NCBI GenBank assembly: GCA_014138645.1 | Contig: JACJIB010000002.1 | Coordinates: 248,001 to 312,000, forward strand | Direction of reading: 5' to 3' | Length of the DNA: 64,000 bases | DNA from: Methylorubrum thiocyanatum | GTDB lineage: Bacteria; Pseudomonadota; Alphaproteobacteria; Rhizobiales; Beijerinckiaceae | In this document: in pieces, positions 24,685 to 34,938 of the stretch | How the letters are laid out: each line of letters opens with the position of its first letter | How positions within the stretch are numbered: position 1 is the stretch's first letter | The notes under the pieces: model-generated | Database searches by the model: none | Told to the model about the DNA's origin: nothing | What the model saw: only the letters and a program-made list of their open reading frames with translations | Translations under genes and position numbers: made by a program

Positions 24685-26175
24685 ATGGCCCTGACCGTTC
24701 GCCGCCGCGTCACCGCCTCCGTCGCCGCGGCCGCCTTCGTCGCGGGTGGTCCGGCCGGGTTCGGCCTGACCCAACCCGGCACCCCGGCCTATGCCCAGGC
24801 CCTGCCCAAGACCCCGATCGAGGCTCCCGAGCATCCGCCGGGCTCGTTTGCCAACGTCGTCGACAAGGTGAAGCCGGGCGTCGTCGCCGTGAAGGTCAAG
24901 CTCGACAGCGGCCTCGACGACGATGACGACGGCCCTGGCGGCCCCAACATGCAGCAGGTGCCGCCGCAACTGCGCGAGTTCTTCAGGCGCTTCGGCCAAG
25001 GTGGTCCCGGCGGGCGCGGCATGCCGCAGCGCGGCGGGGTCGGCTCCGGGTTCATCATCTCGGCGGACGGCTACGTGGTGACCAACAACCACGTCGTCGA
25101 TCATGCCAAGACCGTGCAGGTCACTCTCGACGACGGCCGGACCCTCGATGCCAAGGTCATCGGCAAGGACCCGAAGACCGACATCGCGCTCCTGAAGATC
25201 ACCGAGAGCGGCAGCTACCCCTACGTCCAGTTCGGCAAGGGCGCGCCGCGGGTCGGCGACTGGGTCGTCGCCATCGGCAACCCGTTCGGCCTCGGCGGCA
25301 CGGTGACGGCGGGCATCGTCTCGGCCCGCGGCCGTGACATCGGTGCCGGCCCCTACGACGACTTCCTGCAGATCGATGCGCCGATCAACAAGGGCAATTC
25401 CGGCGGCCCGACCTTCAACGTCAACGGCGAGGTCGTGGGCGTGAACACGGCGATCGCCTCCCCGTCCGGCGGCTCGGTCGGCCTCGGCTTCGCGATCCCC
25501 GCCGAGACGGTGCAGACGGTGGTCGATCAGCTCCGCACCGACGGCAAGGTGGTGCGCGGCTATCTCGGCGTGCAGGTCCAGCCGGTGACGAAGGACATCG
25601 CCGAGGGGCTCGGCCTCGACAAGGCCAAGGGTGCGCTTGTCAATGACGCCGAGAGCGGCACGCCGGCCGCCAAGGCCGGGTTGAAGCCCGGCGACGTGAT
25701 CGAGTCGGTCAACGGCGTCCCGATCGACAACGCGCGCGACCTCTCGCGGTTGATCGCCGGCCTCAAGCCCGGCACCGAGGTGAAGCTCGCCTATCTGCGC
25801 GGCGGCAAGAGCGACACCGCGACCGTCGAACTCGGAACATTGCCGGGCGATGGCAAAGTGGTGAGCCGCGGCGACGACGCGCCGAGCGGTCAGGTCCGGC
25901 TCGGCCTCAGCCTGGCCCCCGCCAGCGAGGTTGGCCTCGGCGACGAGGGCGTGGCGGTGATGGATGTCGATCCGACCGGTCCGGCGGCGGCCAGGGGCAT
26001 CTCGCAAGGCGATGTGATCCTGGATGTCGGCGGCACCAGCGTCGCGAAGCCCTCCGATGTCCAGGCGCAGATCCGCGCCGCGGAATCGAGCGGCCGCAAG
26101 GCGGTGCTGATGCGGGTGAAGGGCGCGAGGGGGCAGACCCGATTCGTCGCCGTCGCGCTCAACAAGGAAGGATGA
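24685..26175 (+). CDS. degP: HtrA/DegP-type periplasmic serine protease (Do family)
   Basis: A 496-aa envelope protease/chaperone that handles misfolded periplasmic proteins. It has a Tat/Sec-like signal peptide (RRR near the start, cleavage near AYAQA at about 37), a trypsin-fold domain with the triad His136 (VVTNNHVVD), Asp166 (DPKTDIALLK) and Ser239 (NKGNSGGP), and two PDZ domains (about 290-380 and 400-490). A Gly/Asp-rich loop precedes the protease core. Ribosome site TAGGAG is eight bases before the ATG. No sensor gene pair is next to it. Its company (HdeA, ClC) points to an envelope-stress setting. Confidence 0.94.
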   Translation: MALTVRRRVTASVAAAAFVAGGPAGFGLTQPGTPAYAQALPKTPIEAPEHPPGSFANVVDKVKPGVVAVKVKLDSGLDDDDDGPGGPNMQQVPPQLREFFRRFGQGGPGGRGMPQRGGVGSGFIISADGYVVTNNHVVDHAKTVQVTLDDGRTLDAKVIGKDPKTDIALLKITESGSYPYVQFGKGAPRVGDWVVAIGNPFGLGGTVTAGIVSARGRDIGAGPYDDFLQIDAPINKGNSGGPTFNVNGEVVGVNTAIASPSGGSVGLGFAIPAETVQTVVDQLRTDGKVVRGYLGVQVQPVTKDIAEGLGLDKAKGALVNDAESGTPAAKAGLKPGDVIESVNGVPIDNARDLSRLIAGLKPGTEVKLAYLRGGKSDTATVELGTLPGDGKVVSRGDDAPSGQVRLGLSLAPASEVGLGDEGVAVMDVDPTGPAAARGISQGDVILDVGGTSVAKPSDVQAQIRAAESSGRKAVLMRVKGARGQTRFVAVALNKEG

Positions 26176-26389
26176 TTCACTCTGGAGCACCCTCCCTGGC
26201 CGGAAGGCGGGCGGGCGGAAGCCTGCCGAGCCGGTCCGGCCCGTCGTCGGGACGGTCTACCGATGGTCGCGGGATGCACGTGCCGACAGCGCGAGGCTAT
26301 ACCGTGTTCACTCCGGATCGACGATCTTGCTATTCTCTCTATAAGATATGCTTTGATTCGTATATTTTCGGTGGTATTTGCCCGGAACC

Positions 26390-26419
26390 TTGCAAAGCGA
26401 CGGGCGTTCACGCTATAGT
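26390..26419 (+). promoter_or_regulatory. Candidate sigma-70-type promoter for hdeA
   Basis: TTGCAA (26390-26395) and TATAGT (26414-26419) are separated by 18 bases in an AT-rich patch, about 160 bases before the hdeA start. Both boxes are close to consensus for this class. The rest of 26176-26580 holds no gene. Confidence 0.35.
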
Positions 26420-26580
26420 TCAGACATCTATCTTCGGCGTTATAGCTCTTCATCATTTGATGTTGGCGCAGCCGGCAATCGGCCCGGTACATCGAGATCT
26501 GTTGGCTGGCCCGGACGCCGCCACGCCGAATTCCGACAAGACACCGTCGATGGCATCACGCCAAAGCAAAGGAGCTCATC

Positions 26581-26940
26581 ATGCGCACAGGATTTCTGAA
26601 AACTCACCTGCTGCCCGCGATTGCAGTCGTCTTGTCTGCCGGTCTTGTTCAGGCCGAAACCTCAGGCGGGAAGAGCGCCGACAAGCATCATGAGAAGCTC
26701 GCGAGCAAGCCGCTCGAGAAGGTCACCTGCGAAGAATTCAACGGGTTCGAAGACACGTTCAAGCCGAAAGTCGTCGCATGGGCCGCAGGCTACAAACAGG
26801 GTCAGAAGAAGCCCGATGCGGTGGCGATCGATATCGCAGGGGTCGAGAAGGTCACCCCGCTCATCGCTGAAGAATGCAGGAAGGCGCCGGCCGCCTCCCT
26901 ATGGTCGAAGATCGATGGAGAGCTGAAGAAGGTCTTCTGA
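26581..26940 (+). CDS. hdeA: HdeA-family periplasmic acid-stress chaperone
   Basis: A 119-aa secreted protein with a signal peptide ending in VQAE (about residue 26). The mature part matches HdeA: a conserved TCEEFNGFEDTFKPKVVAWAAGY opening, VEKVTPLIAEECRK, and two cysteines (Cys50 and Cys99) that should form the single disulphide of the family. HdeA proteins unfold at very low pH and protect other periplasmic proteins. ATG 26581 follows AAAGGAG by about seven bases. Enteric HdeA and HdeB come as a pair; here only one is present. Confidence 0.85.
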   Translation: MRTGFLKTHLLPAIAVVLSAGLVQAETSGGKSADKHHEKLASKPLEKVTCEEFNGFEDTFKPKVVAWAAGYKQGQKKPDAVAIDIAGVEKVTPLIAEECRKAPAASLWSKIDGELKKVF

Positions 26941-26975
26941 CGCAGAAGTCTTGCCTCATCGAAACGCCTTTCCGC

Positions 26976-26996
26976 GCGGGCGCTCGAACCGCCCGC
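26976..26996 (+). terminator. Hairpin after hdeA, candidate terminator
   Basis: GCGGGCG (26976-26982) and CGCCCGC (26990-26996) form a perfect seven-base stem around a seven-base loop, 35 bases after the hdeA stop. No T-run follows, so activity as an intrinsic terminator is uncertain. The remaining bases to 27275 hold no recognisable gene. Confidence 0.35.
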
Positions 26997-27275
26997 AGGT
27001 GTCTGGACGTGTCAAAGATCGGTTGATCGACCAGCTTTTGTTCTCCTGCAACTGGTCGAGTGCCGCTTCTCATTTTGCCCGATACGCGACCCTTTCCTGC
27101 CCAGGCAACTGAACCGGCAGGCTTCGGCCGAGCCTCGTTGAGGGGCTCGGCCGGGGTCCGAGGCGTCGAGGATGAAGCCCGGTCCGAACGCGTATCCTTC
27201 CGTATCTTCAGCGTTTCTCGAAGTGCCGCAGGGCTTGGCAAACGCGATCTTGGTCAGCGCGATAGAGGTGTGCCC

Positions 27276-27488
27276 ATGATGAAGCGATTGATCATCATCA
27301 CCGCGGCGCTTGCGACCAGCACGGCGACGCTCGCACAGCCGCTCCCGCCCCCGCCCGGTCCACCGCCGCCGCCGTTGGTTTTGCCACCGCCTCCGCCGCC
27401 CCCTCCTCCGCCACCGCCGCCAGTTCCGGTCTTGCCTCTGCCGCCACCGCCTCCGCCACCCCCTCCCCCGCCACCGCCGCCCGTGTGA
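27276..27488 (+). CDS. Small secreted proline-rich peptide
   Basis: The 70-aa product begins with a convincing signal peptide (MMKRLIIITAALATSTATLA, cleavage before QP). The mature 50 residues are nearly all proline, with scattered Leu, Val and one Gly, ending in V. It would form a stiff polyproline II rod in the periplasm or cell wall. Both ATG 27276 and ATG 27279 are possible starts. Because the repeat is CCN-rich it could be a low-complexity accident, but the signal peptide in the same frame argues for a real gene. Function unknown. Confidence 0.55.
   Translation: MMKRLIIITAALATSTATLAQPLPPPPGPPPPPLVLPPPPPPPPPPPPPVPVLPLPPPPPPPPPPPPPPV
27340..27485 (+). repeat. Low-complexity CCG/CCN proline-codon tract
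   Basis: Two blocks of CCGCC/CCTCC-type repeats, each about 60 bases, are joined by a short GTTCCGGTCTTG segment. The blocks share near-identical stretches, which suggests expansion by slippage or duplication. The opposite strand reads as a glycine-rich open frame, which is a shadow. Confidence 0.7.
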
Positions 27489-27714
27489 AAGGGCTGCGGC
27501 CTGACGCGGCGCACAGTCTCGCGCGGATCGTCACATCCGCTTCGGGTCTGCGCCGCGGCCGGGATCTCCCGGGTGGCAACCGCGCCTTGCTCCAACGCCA
27601 AGGGCGGCCGACCTCGTCCCCCCCGATCCCGACGGGACGCGGAAGGTCGAGCATGTCGGAAAGGGTCCGCCTGCCGGGCTTCGTGCCGCGCCGTGACAGG
27701 CGCAGAGGCGGCGT

Positions 27715-29082
27715 TCAGTGTGTCGCACGCTCCGGATCGGCAGCCAGACCGACATCCGAGCCCTTGGCTGGACCCCGGCCGGCCCGGGCCAGGGTGCGAT
27801 CCAGCATCTGTCCGTAGATCGGACGGCCACCCAGCCATTGGGCCACGAGGCTCGCCGTCAGGCAGGCCGTCAACATGGGCAGGACGAGCGCATAGGCGCT
27901 GGTGAGTTCAAGCACCAGTACCACGCCCACGGCCGGAGCTTGGACGGTTGCGCTGAACAGCGCGGCCATCGCCACGATCCCGAAGGAGACCGGCGTCACC
28001 CCCATACCGGACAAGGCTTCGGGGAAGGCCGTCTGCGCGAGCACGCCGAAGGCCAAGCCGATGCAGGTCGCGAGGGACAGGATCGGCGCAAAGATGCCGC
28101 CCGGTGTCCCGATGGAATAGCTGGCAACCGCAGTGACGAGGCGGGCGCCGGCCAGCATCAGGAGGACGCCCGCACCCGGTGTCTGCACGGCGATCTGCGA
28201 AATGACCCGTTCCCCGCCGGTGACGGCGCGCGGAGCGACGATCAGCAGGATGCCCACGAGCAGCCCGACCAGGGTGGGCCACAGATAGGGTGCCCGCTTC
28301 TGCCAGGCGGTGGCGATGTCCAGCATCGCCAGGATGCATCGATTGAAGAGCACGCCCACGGCACCCAGGATGATGCCCAGGATGGCGAAGGCCGGCAACG
28401 ACGCCAGCGCCGCCTCTCCGGCGGACAGCGGCAGGTCCGGTCGTTCGCCCGAAATGATCTGGGTCACCGCCGTTCCGGTGATCGCGGCCGCGAACACCCC
28501 CATGTAGTTCCGGAACGTGTAGGGGAACTGCTTGCGCGTTTCCTCGATGACGAAGAGCACGGCCGACATCGGGGCATTGAAGGCGCAGGCGAGACCCGCC
28601 CCCGCGCCGGCCGCCAGCAAGGCCTTTCGATCGCCGTCCCGCATCCGGAACATCTGGCAGGCGGCGAGCGCCGCCGAACCGCCCATGTGAATGGTCGGTC
28701 CCTCCCGGCCGAGAACGAGCCCCGAGCCGATGGCGGCAATGCCGGCGATGAACTTCACCGGCAGCACGCGCTCCCAACGCACGTGCCGGATGCCGGCGAT
28801 GGCCCCCTCGATCTCGGGCACCCCGCTCCCGCTCGCCTCGGGGGCGAAGCGCCGGGTGATGAACACGGCAAAGACCGCGGCCGCCGTCGTGACGGCGGCG
28901 CTCGCCGCGACCAGCCGCCAGCCCTCGACCCGGCCGGCGAGCCATGTCGGCCATTCGATGATCGTGTCGATGGCAAGGTGGAAGAGGCCGCCGAACACGC
29001 CCGTGAGGGCGCCGACGAACAGGGCCACGGCGACGAAGCTTGCCTGCTGCAGGGGGGTAGCGGGTCGATCTGCCGGCTCCAT
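27715..29082 (-). CDS. clcA: ClC-family H+/Cl- exchange transporter
   Basis: A 455-aa chloride channel-family antiporter of the inner membrane. The selectivity segments are all there: GSGVPEIEGA (helix C-D), the gating glutamate in GREGPTIHMGG, the inner glutamate in FNAPMSAVLFVIEE, and GTPGGIFAPILSL. The gating and inner glutamates together predict a proton-coupled exchanger, not a pure channel. There is no C-terminal CBS pair. ATG 29082 has GAGGAG nine bases upstream; the extra 18 codons before it are not membrane-like. In E. coli the homologue supports survival of extreme acid shock, which fits the hdeA gene nearby. Confidence 0.92.
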   Translation of the reverse strand: MEPADRPATPLQQASFVAVALFVGALTGVFGGLFHLAIDTIIEWPTWLAGRVEGWRLVAASAAVTTAAAVFAVFITRRFAPEASGSGVPEIEGAIAGIRHVRWERVLPVKFIAGIAAIGSGLVLGREGPTIHMGGSAALAACQMFRMRDGDRKALLAAGAGAGLACAFNAPMSAVLFVIEETRKQFPYTFRNYMGVFAAAITGTAVTQIISGERPDLPLSAGEAALASLPAFAILGIILGAVGVLFNRCILAMLDIATAWQKRAPYLWPTLVGLLVGILLIVAPRAVTGGERVISQIAVQTPGAGVLLMLAGARLVTAVASYSIGTPGGIFAPILSLATCIGLAFGVLAQTAFPEALSGMGVTPVSFGIVAMAALFSATVQAPAVGVVLVLELTSAYALVLPMLTACLTASLVAQWLGGRPIYGQMLDRTLARAGRGPAKGSDVGLAADPERATH

Positions 29083-29205
29083 CCTCGCCCGCTCCTCTCG
29101 CTGATTGCCGGCCAATCCTGGATGTCCGGGAGCCAATCCCGAAAAAAATCTCCCGGCGGGACACCCCGAAGTTCCCGGGGACGGTTTCCCGCACGCGCCC
29201 TCGGG

Positions 29206-32200
29206 TCAGGCGGTCTGCCCCTGTCTCGTCTTCCCGGATCTCACGCGCTCTCGCAGGGACTGGACCGTGACGTAGAGCATCGGCACCAGGAAGATGCCGA
29301 TCGAACTCGCCGCGATCATTCCGCCGAAGACCGCGGTGCCGACGTCGCGACGGCTGATCTGGGCCGCGCCGGTGGCGATCACGAGGGGCACGAGGCCGAG
29401 GATGAAGGCGATGGAGGTCATCATCACGGCGCGGAACCGCTGCTCGGCGCCGCGGATCGCGGCTTCCCGGATCGGCACGCCCGCCTCCCGCTGATCCTTC
29501 GCGAACTCGACGATCAGGATGCCGTTCTTGGCCGCCAGCGCGATCAGCACCACGAGCCCGATCTCGCTGTAGAGGTCGAGGGAAAGGCCGGCGAGCTTGA
29601 CGGCAAGGTAGGAGCCGAAGGCGCCGACCACGACGGACAGAAGGACCGGAATGGGGATCGTCCAGCTCTCGTAGAGGGCGACCAGAAACAGATAGGCGAA
29701 CAGGAAGGCGAGGCCGAGGACGATCCAGGTCTGTCCGGACGCCTGCTGCTCCTGATAGGCGGTTCCGGTCCACTCGTAGCCGTAGCCTGTCGGCAGGGTA
29801 CGGTCGGAAATCTGCTCCATCGCGGCCAGTGCGGTGCCGGAGGAGATCCCGGGCGCCGGGCTGCCGTTCACGCTGACAGCCCGGAAATTGTTGTAGCGGG
29901 TCAGGACCTGCGGTCCGAGCACGAAGCGCTCGCTCGCCACCGAACGCAGCGGCACCATCTGGCCCGAGGCGCCGCGGACATAGATGTTCCAGATGTCGCG
30001 AATATCGCCCCGGTTGTCCGCCTCGCCCTCCACGTTCACCTGCCAGGTGCGGCCGTAGAGATTGAAATTGTTGACGTAGATCCCGCCGAGCGTGGCCTGG
30101 AGCGAAGCGAAGACGTCGCTCATCGCCAGTCCGAGCACCTGTGCCTTCGTGCGGTCGATGTCGAGGTAGATCGACGGATTCGACGCCGTGAAGGTGGAGA
30201 AGACACGGGCGAGTTGCGGATCGCGGTTCGCCGCCGCGGTGAGGCCGCGCACGACCGCGTCGATCGCGGCCGGGTCCTGGCCCTCGTGCGCTTCGAGCAC
30301 GTATTCGAAGCCGCCGCTCGTCGAGAGTCCGACGATGGGCGGAAGGTTGAAGGGCCGCACCGTCGCTTGCCCGATCCCTGCCGCCGCCGCATTCGTGCGC
30401 GCGATCAGGGCCTGGGCGGATTCCGCGGCGCTTCGGCGCTCGGCGAAGGGCTTGAGCTGCGCCACAAGGAATGCGGCGTTCGGCTCCGCCGCCCCGTCCA
30501 GCAGCGAGAAGCCGATAACCGACAGCACTTGGTTGACGCCGGGCATGTCCTTCAGGAGCCTCTCGACCTCCCTCGCGACGGTACTCGTGCGGGCCACCGA
30601 GGCACCGTCGGGTAGCTGCACCGAGACGAAGAAGGCGCCCTGATCCTCCTCCGGGAGAAAGCCGACCGGCGTGACCCGCGAAAGGCCGAAGATGCCGCCC
30701 GCGAACAGGAGAACCAGCATGAGCGAGAGCGCGGACACGCGGACGAGGCGGCGGACCCCTGATGCGTAGCGGTCGCGCACCCAGTCGATCCCGCCGAGCA
30801 CCCGGCCCATGATGCCGCGCCGCGCGCCCGTGGGACGCAGGAAGACCCCGCAGAGCGCGGGCGACAGGGTCAGCGCGTTGATCGCCGAGATCATCATGGC
30901 GGCGCTGATCGTCACGGCGAACTGGCGAAACAGCGTTCCCGACACGCCCGGGATGAAGGCGATCGGAACGAAAACGGACAGGAGGACGAGCGTGATGGCG
31001 ATGATGGGAGCCGTGATCTGCGTCATGGCGAGCTTCGTCGCGTCGGCCGGCGACAGTTCCGGATGCTCCTCCATCACCCGCTCGACATTCTCGACGACGA
31101 CGATGGCGTCGTCGACCACGATGCCGATGGCCAGCACCATCGCCAGGAGCGAGACGGTGTTCGCCGAATAGCCCAGCACGAGCAGCACCGCGAAGGTACC
31201 GATGAGGCTCACCGGCACGGCGACTGCCGGGATCACCGTCGCCCGGAGGTTTCCCAGGAACAGGAACACGACGATGACGACGAGGACGAAGGCCTCGGCC
31301 AGCGTCCGCAGCACCTCGGAGATGGTGTCCTTCACGAAGGTCGTGGAATCGTGCACGACCACGTACCGCAAGCCTGCCGGGAAGCGCGCCGAAAGCTTTT
31401 CGAGCGTCGCCTTCACGGCGGTCGCGGTCCGCACCGCGTTGGCGCCCGGTACGAGATAGATCGCCACCGGGACACCGGGGCGGCCGTCGAGCCGGGACTC
31501 GCTGTCGAAGCTCTGCGCACTGAGCTCCACCCGGGCGACGTCGCGGATCCGAACCACGGAGCCGTCGGAATTCGTTCGCAGGACGATCGCGCCGAACTGG
31601 GCAGGCGTCGATAAACGACCCTGCGTCTGCACGTTCATCTGGATCTGCTGCTCGTCCGTGATCGGCGGTGCGCCGATCCGGCCGACCGGCGCCTGCACGC
31701 TCTGCGCCCGGATCGCGTCCACCACATCCGAGGGCGCGAGCTTCAGGCTCGTCAGGCGCTGCGTGTCGAACCAGATGCGCATCGAGTAGTTCATCCGCGC
31801 GAACAGGTTGGCTTGGCCCACCCCGGCGGTGCGCGAAATCTCGTCGAGCACGTTGATGATGGCGTAGTTCGTGATGAAGAGCGGGTCCTGCGCGCCCGTC
31901 TCGCTGTAGAGCACCGCGAAGAGCAGGATCGCGGAAGACTTCTTCTGAACCTTGAGCCCCTGCAGCTGCACCTCGGAGGGCAGCTGGGACAAGGCCGACT
32001 GGACGCGGTTGTTGACGCTGACCGTGTTGATATCCGGGTCCGTGCCGAGATCGAAACTCACCGACAGGCTGTAGCTGCCGTCATTGGCACTCGTGGATTT
32101 CATGTAGATCATGCGGTCGACGCCGATGATCTGCGCCTCGAGCGGCTGGGCAACGCTCGCCTCGACGACCTCGGCCGAGGCGCCCGGATAGGTCCCCGTG

Positions 32201-32337
32201 ACGCTCACCTGCGGCGGCACGATGTCCGGAAACTGCGCCACCGGGATCCGAAGCAGCGCCAGCCCCCCGGCAATCGTGATGATCAGCGCGATGACGAGCG
32301 CGAGCCGGGGGCGGTCCACGAAGATCGACGAGATCAT
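29206..32337 (-). CDS. RND efflux pump, inner-membrane transporter (AcrB/MexB-like, HAE1)
   Basis: A 1043-aa proton-driven drug transporter with the full RND layout: a first helix (residues 10-30), a large periplasmic loop, six helices, a second large loop and six more helices. The proton-relay pair is in [15 protein letters not shown] (helix 4) and the partner lysine in [14 protein letters not shown] (helix 10). The start [20 protein letters not shown] and the [15 protein letters not shown] segment are typical. It lies downstream of its membrane-fusion partner in the same direction. No TolC-type channel gene is present, so a shared outer-membrane channel is expected. Substrates unknown. Confidence 0.93.
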   Translation of the reverse strand: MISSIFVDRPRLALVIALIITIAGGLALLRIPVAQFPDIVPPQVSVTGTYPGASAEVVEASVAQPLEAQIIGVDRMIYMKSTSANDGSYSLSVSFDLGTDPDINTVSVNNRVQSALSQLPSEVQLQGLKVQKKSSAILLFAVLYSETGAQDPLFITNYAIINVLDEISRTAGVGQANLFARMNYSMRIWFDTQRLTSLKLAPSDVVDAIRAQSVQAPVGRIGAPPITDEQQIQMNVQTQGRLSTPAQFGAIVLRTNSDGSVVRIRDVARVELSAQSFDSESRLDGRPGVPVAIYLVPGANAVRTATAVKATLEKLSARFPAGLRYVVVHDSTTFVKDTISEVLRTLAEAFVLVVIVVFLFLGNLRATVIPAVAVPVSLIGTFAVLLVLGYSANTVSLLAMVLAIGIVVDDAIVVVENVERVMEEHPELSPADATKLAMTQITAPIIAITLVLLSVFVPIAFIPGVSGTLFRQFAVTISAAMMISAINALTLSPALCGVFLRPTGARRGIMGRVLGGIDWVRDRYASGVRRLVRVSALSLMLVLLFAGGIFGLSRVTPVGFLPEEDQGAFFVSVQLPDGASVARTSTVAREVERLLKDMPGVNQVLSVIGFSLLDGAAEPNAAFLVAQLKPFAERRSAAESAQALIARTNAAAAGIGQATVRPFNLPPIVGLSTSGGFEYVLEAHEGQDPAAIDAVVRGLTAAANRDPQLARVFSTFTASNPSIYLDIDRTKAQVLGLAMSDVFASLQATLGGIYVNNFNLYGRTWQVNVEGEADNRGDIRDIWNIYVRGASGQMVPLRSVASERFVLGPQVLTRYNNFRAVSVNGSPAPGISSGTALAAMEQISDRTLPTGYGYEWTGTAYQEQQASGQTWIVLGLAFLFAYLFLVALYESWTIPIPVLLSVVVGAFGSYLAVKLAGLSLDLYSEIGLVVLIALAAKNGILIVEFAKDQREAGVPIREAAIRGAEQRFRAVMMTSIAFILGLVPLVIATGAAQISRRDVGTAVFGGMIAASSIGIFLVPMLYVTVQSLRERVRSGKTRQGQTA

Positions 32338-32444
32338 GATGCGCCTCGGGCCGGATTGCCTGGGACAATGAGCGGTCGATCCGTGACTGGGGGCCGCGGA
32401 GCGGGAAACGGGCGGGCGCGGGGGAGACGACGTCCCATGCGGCT

Positions 32445-33770
32445 TCAGTGCCGGCTGCGCGGGCTGCCGCTCGCGTTCGAGCCGGCACCGCCGGCGGTGC
32501 CTGCCGGAGCTTGTCCTGCCGGTAGGGCGGTCGACGCAGCCGGCGTCGTGGGGCGCGCGGTCTCCGCGCCGCTATCCGTCACGGACGAGTCCCGCATCAT
32601 CTTCTGCAGAACGGCGTCGGCGGGCCTGGGCGAGACGGCCTCGCCCGCGCGGACCCGCTGCAAGCCCTCGGCGATCACCTGCTCCCCAACATCGAGGCCG
32701 TTCGTCACCGCCGCGAGCGTCGTGCTCGACTGGCCGAGTTGGACACGGCGCAACTCGGCCTTGTTCCCCGGCCCGATCACGTAGACGTAGCTGCCCTGCT
32801 GATCGGCGAGGACGGCAGCGCGCGGAATCGCGACGACCTCGACCGGCTTGGCTCCTTCGAGGAAGACGGTCACGAACTCGCCATCAAGGAGTTCGCGAGG
32901 GGTGACGGGGCTCTTCGCCTGCTCGAAGATCGGCGGATTCGGCAACACGCCGCGGAGCAGGATCGTATCCGTGTTCGTGGCGATGGTGTTGTTGACGAAA
33001 TCGAGCTTGCCGGTGTGGCGGTAGACCCGGCCGTCCGGCAGTTGCGCCCGGATGAGGACGGCGCCGAACCCGCCGATCGGCGTGTAGCGCGCTCTCAGAC
33101 GGATGGCCTCCTGGACCGGCACCGGAAAGATCACGAACATCGGATCCTGGCTGACGATCGTCGTCAGCACCCCGGAACCCGGCCCGACGACGTTGCCGAT
33201 GGTGAGCGCGGTGCGCCCGATCTGGCCCGCGATCGGCGCCCGGATCTCGGTGTAGCCGAGATTGATCTGCGCCGTGTCGAGCTGGGCTTGGGCGGCCTGA
33301 AGCTGCGCCTCCAGCGCGCGCTCGTTCGCGAGCGCCGCGTCATAAGTCGATTGCTGGCCGGCCGGCCCGCCGAGAAGGGTTCTGGCACGGCCTGTCGTGA
33401 GACGTGCGTTTCCCAATTGCGCTTCGACCTGCGCGATCTGCGCCTGCTGAGCGGCCACGGCCGCCTGGAACGGACCCTGCTCGAGAAGATAGAGGAGAGT
33501 GCCTTCCTCGACGTCGGCGCCCTCGACGAAGAACCGCTTCTCGATGAAGGCCGTCACCCGCGCAACGATATCGACACGTTGCTTGGCCTCGATGCGGCCG
33601 ATGAACTGCTCCGTCTGCGTAATCGGCTCCTTGCGGGCCGCGACGATGCCGACAACGGGCGCCCCACCCGGCTCGCCCTGCGCGAGAGCCGTCGGCATGA
33701 GCGGCAGGCAGGAGGCGGACAGCGTGGTCGCCGCCATCCAGGCCCGGAGCGTGGCCATGCCGGACCGCAT
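32445..33770 (-). CDS. RND efflux pump periplasmic adaptor (membrane fusion protein)
   Basis: A 441-aa AcrA/MexA-type adaptor that bridges the inner-membrane pump and an outer-membrane channel. After a signal peptide (to about residue 31, ALAQG) come the lipoyl-like half [20 protein letters not shown], a helical hairpin of Ala/Gln heptads (about 85-160), the second lipoyl half [15 protein letters not shown], and the beta-barrel and membrane-proximal domains. There is no lipobox Cys. The C-terminus is Pro/Ala/Gly-rich and disordered. ATG 33770 is chosen for its GGAGG site eight bases upstream; ATG 33758 is the alternative. It precedes the transporter by 107 bases. Confidence 0.92.
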   Translation of the reverse strand: MRSGMATLRAWMAATTLSASCLPLMPTALAQGEPGGAPVVGIVAARKEPITQTEQFIGRIEAKQRVDIVARVTAFIEKRFFVEGADVEEGTLLYLLEQGPFQAAVAAQQAQIAQVEAQLGNARLTTGRARTLLGGPAGQQSTYDAALANERALEAQLQAAQAQLDTAQINLGYTEIRAPIAGQIGRTALTIGNVVGPGSGVLTTIVSQDPMFVIFPVPVQEAIRLRARYTPIGGFGAVLIRAQLPDGRVYRHTGKLDFVNNTIATNTDTILLRGVLPNPPIFEQAKSPVTPRELLDGEFVTVFLEGAKPVEVVAIPRAAVLADQQGSYVYVIGPGNKAELRRVQLGQSSTTLAAVTNGLDVGEQVIAEGLQRVRAGEAVSPRPADAVLQKMMRDSSVTDSGAETARPTTPAASTALPAGQAPAGTAGGAGSNASGSPRSRH

Positions 33771-34076
33771 CACGGCTGCCTCCGGGGGATCGTCCACCGA
33801 CACGCGACACTTCTTCGAACGCCATGCCGGGTGGCTGGCGGCATGCCGGGCCGGTGAGGCGTTGTTGCGGGCGGCGAGGCACATGCGGGAGCTTGCAGAG
33901 CCCGGCGCCCATCGCACGCCTCCCCAATGGCGAAAGGCCCCAGGCTCATCCATGTGCCTCTTCGAAGATCCGGGTGCTGGGAATGCCGCCCCGAACGGCT
34001 GGTCGGGGTCGGAACGCCGAAGGCTTTCGCTGCAGCCTCCGTCCAAGGATCGGCGAAGGCTTTCTTGGACGGTGCT
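33771..34076. other. Gene-free stretch between the efflux operon and the Cys-rich gene
   Basis: Nothing recognisable. The frame of the adaptor stays open leftwards on the minus strand as far as 34046, but lacks a matching start and composition. No tetR-type regulator for the pump is adjacent. Confidence 0.35.
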
Positions 34077-34310
34077 CTAAAAGGACGGTTTGTTGCCGAT
34101 GCACTTGCATCGCTTCGACTTCAGGATCCGGCAGCGGCCGCTGCAACAATCCCGCGCGCTTCGTCCGATCCATCCATTGCCGCGGCATTCGATGTTCATG
34201 TCCCGCGTCGTCATGATCTGTCCGGGCCGGCTCATCGCCGTCGTCGCCATCGGGATGCTCAGTCCCATGATCGTTGCTGAAAAAACAGCGAGCATTGCGA
34301 TGTTTTTCAT
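34077..34310 (-). CDS. Small secreted six-cysteine, knottin-like protein
   Basis: The 77-aa product has a signal peptide (MKNIAMLAVFSATIMGLSIP, cleavage near TTA or AMS) and a compact C-terminal domain with exactly six cysteines: Cys42, 55, 56, 60, 68 and 70, spaced C-x12-CC-x3-C-x7-C-x-C. The DCCSGRC core followed by a basic CKC resembles inhibitor-cystine-knot peptides such as conotoxins and spider toxins, although the family pattern usually has one more Cys before the CC pair. The start has a strong ribosome site (GGAGG). The mature domain is rich in Arg/Lys. Function could be a toxin-like, antimicrobial or metal-binding peptide; none is proven. Confidence 0.65.
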   Translation of the reverse strand: MKNIAMLAVFSATIMGLSIPMATTAMSRPGQIMTTRDMNIECRGNGWIGRSARDCCSGRCRILKSKRCKCIGNKPSF

Positions 34311-34938
34311 GGCGTATCCTCCGTCTTGATTGATTGATCGGCTGTTGAGGGTTCGTCGCGGCGATCGATCTCCAGCGAGTTGTATTTTTATTCGACAAGA
34401 AATATTGCGTGTCGACGATGGATGGCCGGGTCGGCGCCAGATGCTCGGGGCATTTCAGCCGCGACTCGACGAATGCAAGCTGACCGAGGCAGGCTTTGAA
34501 CCAGCCGCCTGTTTCAGGTTGCGCAATGAAGCGGGAGTCTTCCGACGATCAGTACAACGGCCTGGTGACGATGCGGCGGATCGGCCCGACAGAGGCCGGG
34601 CACCTCGGGACAAGGACGGCGACATACTCGTTCGTATGGAAATCGGCACGCGTCTTGAGGTGAGGCATCGTCGATCTCCGCACCCCGGAGAGTATAGTCG
34701 ATCAATCCCGGCCCGTTCCTTGATGACGATCAATCCAAGCCCTGCGCGCCTTCCTTTGGAATGGTCGAAATCTGGCCGAACATCTGAGAGGTCTCGGACA
34801 GGCGTAGGAGCCGGCCTGAGCGCAAAGCGTCTTCGCGGTTCGCCAAGACGCGCCCGCCCAAGCCCATTCCAAAGGTTCGTCCCCGACCCATCGGCCGATC
34901 ACCGCGCCACGGGTCCGCGACCGAGTCCGGTGCGCCGA
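34311..34938. other. Mostly gene-free stretch before the cyd operon end
   Basis: Apart from the short frame at 34549-34668, nothing is recognised. An AT-rich bit at about 34380-34410 lies upstream of the Cys-rich gene and may hold its promoter. Remaining frames look random. Confidence 0.35.
34549..34668 (-). CDS. Possible 39-aa small protein
   Basis: A short frame with a balanced, protein-like composition (MPHLKTRADFHTNEYVAVLV at the start) and a ribosome site GGAG seven bases before its ATG. No family is recognised. It stands alone in a gap, so it could be a real small protein or chance. Confidence 0.25.
   Translation of the reverse strand: MPHLKTRADFHTNEYVAVLVPRCPASVGPIRRIVTRPLY

Noticed and set aside
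27340..27485. Possible CRISPR-like or minisatellite array
   Set aside because: The repeated blocks are proline codons within one gene, without spacers of constant length. No CRISPR array or cas gene was seen anywhere in the window.
27254..27838. A glycine-rich minus-strand frame across the proline-rich gene
   Set aside because: It is the complement of CCN proline codons. The plus frame has a signal peptide and ends properly, this one does not.
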